Of a DNA stretch of 64,000 bases, positions 58,217 through 64,000 are shown piece by piece. The notes beneath the pieces were generated by a model. That model did not search any database. It was not told where the DNA came from and was given only the letters and a program-made list of their open reading frames with translations. Within the stretch, counting starts at the first letter, position 1. Each line of letters opens with the position of its first letter. The translations under genes and the position numbers were made by a program. Source of the stretch: Sulfitobacter sediminilitoris (GTDB lineage: Bacteria; Pseudomonadota; Alphaproteobacteria; Rhodobacterales; Rhodobacteraceae); assembly GCF_010667575.1 (NCBI RefSeq), contig NZ_JAABNT010000009.1, forward strand, positions 124,001-188,000. The letters run 5' to 3'.

Positions 58217-58732
58217 ATGGGTTTCGTTGAAGCCACCAAGACGTGCCTCGCAAAATACTTTGTTTTTTCGGGGCGTGCGGTGCGTTCCGAGTACTGGTGG
58301 TTTGTGTTGTTCGTGGTTGTCGTGAGCATTGTCTTGGCAGTTATGGACGCCGCCCTGTTCGGCATGGACGCGGAAACTGGAGATAGCATCCAAGTCCTCA
58401 CCCCGATTTTCCAACTTGCCGTTGTCGTACCCATGCTTGCCGCTGGATGGCGTCGACTGCACGACACTGGAAGACCAGGCTGGTACTTGCTTTTGCCTGC
58501 AGCTCTGAGCATCGCGACCGTGTTCATGCTGTTCAGTGGCATCGCTGTGTTCTCAGTCCTCGAGCAAGGGGCTGACGACCCTGAAGTGTTGAGAGGCCCA
58601 GCGGCTCTACTTGGCGTCACCGGCTTGATGGTTGTGGGGTTTCTTCAACTGATACTCTCGGTGCTGATGATCTGGTGGCTAAGCCGACCGTCACAGGAAG
58701 GTACGAATGAATATGGTCCACCCGCAGCTTGA
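58217..58732 (+). CDS. DUF805 membrane protein
   Basis: A 171-residue protein with four hydrophobic segments. DUF805 hallmarks are FVFSGRAVRSEYWWFVLF at the N-terminus and AAGWRRLHDTGRPGWYLLL. The ATG at 58217 has an AGGGAG site. These small membrane proteins are widespread, of unknown function, and frequent in accessory regions. It lies just beyond the integrase relic. Confidence 0.88.
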   Translation: MGFVEATKTCLAKYFVFSGRAVRSEYWWFVLFVVVVSIVLAVMDAALFGMDAETGDSIQVLTPIFQLAVVVPMLAAGWRRLHDTGRPGWYLLLPAALSIATVFMLFSGIAVFSVLEQGADDPEVLRGPAALLGVTGLMVVGFLQLILSVLMIWWLSRPSQEGTNEYGPPAA

Positions 58733-58805
58733 ACTTATGACGTGGATCATCAGTGCTCTCGCGGCGGAATGACGAACCACTGCTTAGTTGCCCAGGAAGT
58801 GACTT

Positions 58806-59577
58806 ATGAAGAGACATCTAGTCGTCGGCACGGTCCTCACAATCATGGTGTCATCACCTGCCATGGCTGACTGGAGTTTCAGTGGACCGCCCAATGCCAA
58901 CGCCTTCATCCAGACAGGCAACATGACGCTGGAGTTGCAATGCGATCGGGTCCGCTTCGCGCCAGCAGGTTATGAGGACTCGCAGAACATAGTTTCCAAG
59001 CAAGGCCTGTCTTTTCGGTTCATGAAGGATGGTTCGACCGAGGTCGGTGCGTTTCAGGCAGGATCAGTGAATGCGGATATCTCACTCGTCGACAACTATC
59101 CTGTTGAGGTCCGTTTCTTCGATCAGGGCGACTACGGTTTTGTCTTGGATCAGATCGCGCAGAACGCGGTTCTGAACCTTTCGATGGCTGATCAGGATGT
59201 CTCCTATGGCATCTTTACGCTCAAAGGATCGTCTGCGGCAGTCAGATCCCTGCGCGCGGCATGCAACTCCGGCGTCTCGGCATCTCAGAGCATGGAACCG
59301 CCCGAAGGCATCGTCTACTGCGGTGGCGATGCCGTGCAGAGGGTCATCGAATACGCCATCGTGGGTCAACCTGGTGACCAGTGGGATGCCATCGTGACCG
59401 TCAATGGCGAGACCCGTTCGCGCGATGACCTCATATAGCTTCTTCGGAGCCTCCCAGCCACCGATAGGCTTCCAGGTCGCGATCCTGGGCGAAGACCGGT
59501 CAGAGTTCCTTGTCTTCAGCGATGGGGGTCGGAATTGGATAGAATTCGGTGATTACACTTACGAGCAATGCAATTGA
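58806..59577 (+). pseudogene. Secreted protein of unknown function with a 3' frameshift
   Basis: The first frame (58806-59438, 210 residues) begins MKRHLVVGTVLTIMVSSPAMA, a signal peptide cleaved before DWSF, with AGGAAG upstream. It stops at RDDLI, but the +1 frame continues with protein-like SYSFFGASQPPIGFQVAI and ends at 59577 after a conserved-looking EFGDYTYEQCN. A single extra base in the CGCGCG run near 59418-59424 explains the shift. The original protein would be about 255 residues. A sequencing error is possible. No family recognised. Confidence 0.65.
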
Positions 59578-59605
59578 GCCGCACGGGAAAGAGGAAGGTC
59601 TGGAG

Positions 59606-61132
59606 TTGAAAAAGCACTTCATGCGCATTTTGAGAAGCTACCTGCCGTTCCTTATAGCGACTTTCATTGCAGCCTGCACAACCTTAACTCCTTTCGAGGG
59701 CAATGAGGAAACGACGCCACCTGCTGTCACGCGCGGCATCTGGTCTGAAATCGAGACCATCAGGAGCGGAGACTGGCAGGTCCCGTTGAACGAAGGAAGG
59801 GGCGCGCTTGGTTGGCGCTTGCGCGCGATCGATTCAGCGACCAGTTCGATTGACTTGCAAAGCTTCATCTGGAGCTTCGACGATGTTGGCAGCGTAATAC
59901 AGGAGCGCTTGCTGGCGGCCGCCGATCGGGGGGTCAATGTTCGCATTCTGATCGACGACAGTTTCCTTGTCGGGGAAGATCAGCATCTTCTCCAACTGCA
60001 TCGCCATGAGAACGTACAGTACCGTGTCTACAACCCCTATGAGCGTCGCGCGGATAGTGCGATGACACGGTTCATTCTCAATCTCGGGGATTTCGACAGG
60101 CTGGATCATCGTATGCACAACAAGTCGATGGTTGTCGACAATCAGGTTGCCATCGTTGGAGGGCGCAACCTTGCAGATGAGTATTTCGGTTTTGATGACG
60201 CGGCGAATTTCCGGGACATGGAGCTTCTCGTTGGTGGTCCTATCGTCGAGAAGATCAGCGGCTCATTCGACACCTATTGGAACGATCGCTGGTCGTTCCC
60301 GGTGGATGAGATTGGCCGCGTCCGGGCTGCCCATGTGCCCAGAGGAAAGGTTCAGGGCGAAGCGGCTGTGCTTGACCGCATGTATCCCAGAGAGCGTCAG
60401 GAGAGCCGCAATGCGGCTTGGCATGACATCGTCAGGCAGTCACATCGCGGAAGGTCCAAGCTTATTACTGATCGGCCCCCGGAAGATCGTCCCGAAGCTC
60501 TCAAAGACAGGCCTGTTCAGGTTGCTGATGCACTTTCGCGGCTGATTACATCGGCGCGTGACGAGGTCACCATCGTTTCGGCCTATCTGATACCTACACC
60601 TGGCCTTGTCGAAGCCCTCAAGAGTGCCGTCAGCCGAGGCGTCCGCGTTCGGCTTCTGACCAACTCAATCAATTCGAACAACCATATTTCGGCCTATGCG
60701 GCCTACAGGGGACATATCGCAGAACTGCTGTCGTTTGGAGCCGAGGTGCACGAGATGCGCACACTTGCCGACACTCGTCCGCGCTACATTTTGCCACCCG
60801 TGCTGAAGAAGCATCTGGGGCTGCATGCCAAATACATGATCGTGGATAAGCGGCACGTTGTTGTCGGAAGTGCCAATCTCGACCCGCGGTCTTTGAGGAT
60901 TAACACGGAACTGGTTCTGATTGTCGACAGTAGCTCCTTGGCGAATGAACTTCTCAAACTGACCGAACCGGACTTTGACGAAAACAGTGCTTGGCGTCTC
61001 GCCCTCAAGGACGATGGAAAGATTGTCTGGATGGGAAATGGCATGGTCTTAGATGCAGAACCGGCACTGCGAGGGTTTCAGAGAATTGAAGAATGGTTCT
61101 TTGCCCATCTTCCGATCGAAGACGAATTGTGA
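59606..61132 (+). CDS. Phospholipase D / cardiolipin synthase-like lipoprotein
   Basis: A 508-residue PLD-superfamily protein with two HKD motifs: H171-x-K173 in HRMHNKSMVVD and H407-x-K409 in LHAKYMIVDKRHVVVGSANLDPRS. The N-terminus is a lipoprotein signal ending FIAAC, so it should be membrane-anchored. The TTG at 59606 is favoured because AGGAAGG lies 7 bases upstream; ATG 59621 is an alternative. It resembles periplasmic PLD-like proteins rather than housekeeping cardiolipin synthase, which has N-terminal transmembrane helices. The substrate is unproven. Confidence 0.88.
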   Translation: MKKHFMRILRSYLPFLIATFIAACTTLTPFEGNEETTPPAVTRGIWSEIETIRSGDWQVPLNEGRGALGWRLRAIDSATSSIDLQSFIWSFDDVGSVIQERLLAAADRGVNVRILIDDSFLVGEDQHLLQLHRHENVQYRVYNPYERRADSAMTRFILNLGDFDRLDHRMHNKSMVVDNQVAIVGGRNLADEYFGFDDAANFRDMELLVGGPIVEKISGSFDTYWNDRWSFPVDEIGRVRAAHVPRGKVQGEAAVLDRMYPRERQESRNAAWHDIVRQSHRGRSKLITDRPPEDRPEALKDRPVQVADALSRLITSARDEVTIVSAYLIPTPGLVEALKSAVSRGVRVRLLTNSINSNNHISAYAAYRGHIAELLSFGAEVHEMRTLADTRPRYILPPVLKKHLGLHAKYMIVDKRHVVVGSANLDPRSLRINTELVLIVDSSSLANELLKLTEPDFDENSAWRLALKDDGKIVWMGNGMVLDAEPALRGFQRIEEWFFAHLPIEDEL

Positions 61133-61325
61133 ATTCTGGACAAATTTCTTTATTGGACATCCAAAACCCGCGCCGCGCAACAGTGGCTGAAGCTTCTTGG
61201 GCCACGGCAGACGACCCGATGGATGGACGCTAAGGCCTCTCGTCTCTTCTAACACTACGGGCTCGATGCAGACGAAGGCGGATTGGTAGCTTAGGTCAGC
61301 TGATCGGGACGAAGCATTCACTTGC

Positions 61326-62706
61326 TTAACAGGCTGCTGAAAAAGTCGACGCGCGGGAACGATATTCTACCGATGGAATAAATGCGCCCTTCGCTCGTCG
61401 GCGAGGGTCTGATGCTTTCGGTCCCTATGCAGTCGCCTTCGGCCTCAATTCCTCAGCAATCTGGGCAATCGGGCCAGGTTATTGGCGGCCATCGTCAGAA
61501 CGAAGCGGGATCGCACCCGTTCGACGCCGCGATAGACGGCTTGTGCCATGCCACCGACGGTCTTGGCCCAGCCGAAGGCTTCTTCAATCCGCTTTCGATG
61601 CTTTATCGACAAGGCATAGCCCTGATGTCGGGTAGTGCGTCCGTCTATCGCTGAATATCTCGATTTCTGCGCGACATGCGGAGTGACGCAGGCCTTCCGA
61701 AGGTCGGAGACGAACTGGGCAGCGTCATACCCCTTGTCCGCCCCAAGCGTCAGCCGCCGGGTCGATCCGGGGGAGTGGCGATGCACCATATCCAATGCCG
61801 CACGCCGTTCGGCATGGCCGTCGGCCTGGGTGAGGTCGCCCTGAACAATCAGCCCGTGCCGGTTCTCCATCAGCGCGTGTCCCATGAAGCACAACGTCGC
61901 ACCGGTGCCGGGCGATTTCTTGTATAGCCTTGCTTCCGGGTCGGTGGTCGAAGCGTGGGTGGCGTTCGAACGCTTCTCGCCCTTGAAGTCGACCTCGGCG
62001 TTACGGTTGTAGTGATTGGAGTGGGGCATCGGTTCAGTCTCGGGTTCGGATTGGGATTGGGTGGTCTGATTGTCAGGGCCGATGGAGGGCGTTGGCAGAT
62101 CATCCGGCCCCTCATCGTCGGGTGGCGTGCCCTCCGCCTTCGGCTGGAAACTTTTCATCGACGCCCATGCCTTGATCAATGTCCCATCAACCGAGAAATG
62201 CTCATCCGATAACAGCGGTGCCACCTCACGGTGCGCCAGGATCGCCGCCATCACTTTGCGCGACATGTCGGTCGTCAGCAGCCGGTCCCGGTTCTTGGTG
62301 AACACCGTTGCGACCCAGACCGGGTCGTCGATGCCAAGGCCGACGAACCAGCGAAACATCAGGTTGTATTGCATCTGTTCCATCAACTGACGCTCGGATC
62401 GAACAGAGAACAGGATCTGGATCAGGCTGGCCCGGATCAGCCGCTCGGGTGCAATCGAAGGGCGGCCAAAATCGACGTAGAGCGGGGCAAACTCGGCGTC
62501 GAGGCTGGCGAGAGCATCGTTGACCACTTGCCGGATCTTGCGCAAAGGATGTCTGGCGGGAATGCGCTCCTCAAGATCGACGTAGCAGAACAGCGACCCG
62601 CTCGTTTCATCTGTCCCGCGCATCTTGACCCCCACCGTTCTCTTCCAAAGGAGGAATCATGTTCTCAAATCGTTGTCCAGATGGGATTATTTCAGCAGCC
62701 TGTTAA
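61326..62706. mobile_element. Complete IS5-family insertion sequence with TTAA target duplication
   Basis: The element spans 61330-62702 (1373 bp). Its ends are inverted repeats starting CAGGCTGCTGAAA on both sides (about 16 of 18 match). The flanking TTAA at 61326-61329 and 62703-62706 fits the YTAR four-base duplication of the IS5 group. It contains one transposase gene on the minus strand and sits between the PLD gene and the cyclase gene. The 197 bp left of it (61133-61329) hold no gene. Confidence 0.88.
61445..62623 (-). CDS. IS5-family DDE transposase
   Basis: A 392-residue transposase, start at the ATG at 62623 (MRGTDETSGSLFCYVDLEER) with GGTGGGGG upstream. The N-terminal DUF772 region reads FGRPSIAPERLIRASLIQIL. 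The DDE residues are the Asp of HFSVDGTLIKAWAS, the Asp of LTLGADKGYDAAQFV and the Glu of RKRIEEAFGWAKT. No frameshift is visible, so it may be active. Confidence 0.92.
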   Translation of the reverse strand: MRGTDETSGSLFCYVDLEERIPARHPLRKIRQVVNDALASLDAEFAPLYVDFGRPSIAPERLIRASLIQILFSVRSERQLMEQMQYNLMFRWFVGLGIDDPVWVATVFTKNRDRLLTTDMSRKVMAAILAHREVAPLLSDEHFSVDGTLIKAWASMKSFQPKAEGTPPDDEGPDDLPTPSIGPDNQTTQSQSEPETEPMPHSNHYNRNAEVDFKGEKRSNATHASTTDPEARLYKKSPGTGATLCFMGHALMENRHGLIVQGDLTQADGHAERRAALDMVHRHSPGSTRRLTLGADKGYDAAQFVSDLRKACVTPHVAQKSRYSAIDGRTTRHQGYALSIKHRKRIEEAFGWAKTVGGMAQAVYRGVERVRSRFVLTMAANNLARLPRLLRN

Positions 62707-62847
62707 TGCCAGTTCCCGTCTGGAGTCTGACCTGGCTGACATTGGGCCGCCCGGCCTGAATCTGGATAACTCCTTGTCGATATGGAGCGAACTGTCTAGC
62801 CAAGGCAGACATATCCTCAATGGCTGTTAGTGTGATATTGTCATTTC

Positions 62848-64000
62848 ATGGAACGCCGGGTTGCCGCTGTGCTTGCCGCTGACATGGTCGGCTTCTCTCG
62901 TCTCGTTGAACGGGACGAGGTAGGGACGCTCAAGCGTCAGAAGCGCCACCTGCAAGAACTCATTGAGCCGATGATCACCGCCAAGAAGGGCCGGATCGTG
63001 AAGCTCACCGGTGACGGGCTCATAGCCGAATTCTCGTCGGTGGTCGAAGCCGTACAATGCGCTGTCTCCGTGCAGGCTGAGATGGCAACGCGGGAAGCAG
63101 ATTTCCCCGACGATGATAAGATCAAGTATCGGGTAGCTATCCACCTTGGGGATGTGATTTTCGACGACGGTGATGTCTATGGCGACGGTGTCAACGTAGC
63201 CGCCCGGTTGGAGGCCCTGGCAAAACCCGGAGGCGTCGTTGTATCGGGTACGGCCTATGATGTGCTCAAGGCCAATGTAGATGTCGCCTACAAGTCCCTA
63301 GGCGAGCAAAAATTGAAGAACATTTCCACCCCTGTGCGGGTCTATCAGGTGGTGGAGGGGTCGCCGGTTGCGCCTGCTGTTGGCGACCCGCGACGGTTGC
63401 TGTGGGCTACAGCAGCGGCTGTAGTGGTTATGGCCATGCTCGGGGGGGTGCTTTGGTGGCTACAGAGGCCCGACTCTGAGGCACTCAACCCAGAAGAACC
63501 GGCCTTAGCTCTTACAGACAAGCCCTCGATCGCCGTTCTCCCGTTCGACAATTTGAGTGGTGATCCAGAACAGGAGTATTTCGCTGACGGCATCACTGAG
63601 GATCTCATCACTGACATGTCCAAGCTAACGGGCCTCACGGTCATCGCGCGGAACTCGACCTTTGTCTACAAGGCTCGTTCTGTGTCTGTAAATGAGATCG
63701 GGCAGGAACTGGGCGTGCGCTATGTACTTGAGGGCAGTGTGCGGCGATCTGGTGATCAGGTTCGGATCAATGCCAAGCTAATTGACGCCAAGACCGAAGA
63801 AAATCTCTGGGCCGAGCGCTACGACGGCGCTTTGGCGAATGTCTTTTCACTACAAGACGAGGTCACCCGTAAGATCGTTTCAGCACTATCAGTCACCCTG
63901 ACAACCGAGGAACGGGAAAGCCTGAACGAAGCGTACGAGGTACATCCGGAAGCCTACGATCTCTACCTAAAGGGGCAGTCGCTTGTGAACTCATACTCGC
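62848..64000 (+). CDS. Class III adenylate cyclase / TolB-like protein (3' end cut by window edge)
   Basis: The frame is open from the ATG at 62848 to the window end (384 codons). The cyclase domain (about 1-170) has D12 in AADMVGFSRL, K52 and D56 in VKLTGDGLIAEF and N116/R120 in YGDGVNVAARLEAL. A single membrane helix lies near 184-206. A TolB-like module begins with KPSIAVLPFDNLSGDPEQEY and continues with VLEGSVRRSGDQVRINAKLI. The sequence ends where tetratricopeptide repeats normally start (EAYDLYLKGQSL). It would make a cyclic nucleotide at the inner face; the ligand sensed outside is unknown. Its upstream 145 bp abuts the insertion sequence. Confidence 0.9.
   Translation, partial: MERRVAAVLAADMVGFSRLVERDEVGTLKRQKRHLQELIEPMITAKKGRIVKLTGDGLIAEFSSVVEAVQCAVSVQAEMATREADFPDDDKIKYRVAIHLGDVIFDDGDVYGDGVNVAARLEALAKPGGVVVSGTAYDVLKANVDVAYKSLGEQKLKNISTPVRVYQVVEGSPVAPAVGDPRRLLWATAAAVVVMAMLGGVLWWLQRPDSEALNPEEPALALTDKPSIAVLPFDNLSGDPEQEYFADGITEDLITDMSKLTGLTVIARNSTFVYKARSVSVNEIGQELGVRYVLEGSVRRSGDQVRINAKLIDAKTEENLWAERYDGALANVFSLQDEVTRKIVSALSVTLTTEERESLNEAYEVHPEAYDLYLKGQSLVNSYS

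Noticed and set aside
61049-61321. Minus-strand frame between the PLD gene and the insertion sequence
   Set aside because: Overlaps the PLD 3' end antisense and shows no family features or start signal.

Overview
The window looks like a piece of chromosome from a Roseobacter-type alphaproteobacterium (Rhodobacterales). It is GC-rich and densely packed in short operons with 1-4 base overlaps. It carries the group's typical murA - DUF2948 - hisD - UPF0262 - phosphatase neighbourhood and a REP-like palindrome. Taxonomy is inferred from gene content, not from a marker search.

Layout. 1-4003: a homoprotocatechuate meta-cleavage operon (hpaF, hpaE, hpaD and a fumarylacetoacetase-family gene running off the left edge) with its divergent MarR regulator hpaR. 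4000-10438: sulfatase, UDP-glucose dehydrogenase, MOFRL glycerate kinase, class IV aminotransferase, topoisomerase IB and a small DUF2945 gene. 10497-17555: a taurine/nitrate-type ABC importer divergent from a very large self-sufficient reductive dehalogenase (cobalamin and 4Fe-4S module fused to its own flavin/2Fe-2S reductase), translationally overlapped with a UDP-glucuronate epimerase; then rpe. 18371-27654: a pim-like beta-oxidation operon headed by an IclR regulator and a short leader ORF. 28451-34302: an oligopeptide-type ABC importer. 34420-37720: MBL hydrolase and a large MscS channel. 37973-43987: a tight six-gene operon of four glycosyltransferases, a histidine phosphatase and a polysaccharide deacetylase, with no recognised product. 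43999-46277: a BKACE enzyme, a RAYT transposase relic with palindromes, and a frameshifted SIR2-like gene overlapping lepA. 46270-56405: housekeeping genes (lepA, UPF0262, LMW phosphatase, hisD, DUF2948, murA) interspersed with small accessory genes.

At 56492 a tRNA-Thr(GGT) marks the edge of an integrated region. Beyond it lie a tyrosine integrase broken by a 25-bp tandem duplication, a DUF805 protein, a frameshifted secreted protein, a phospholipase D-like lipoprotein, a complete IS5-family element with a TTAA target duplication, and a class III cyclase/TolB-like protein running off the right edge.

Functional reading. The most distinctive feature is the fused dehalogenase. Its catalytic Tyr, Lys and Arg, both 4Fe-4S clusters and the 2Fe-2S site are all visible. 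It sits beside an importer and within 10 kb of a hydroxyphenylacetate ring-cleavage operon, which suggests (inference) a route for halogenated hydroxyphenyl compounds in a marine bacterium. The least explained system is the glycosyltransferase/phosphatase/deacetylase operon at 37973-43987.
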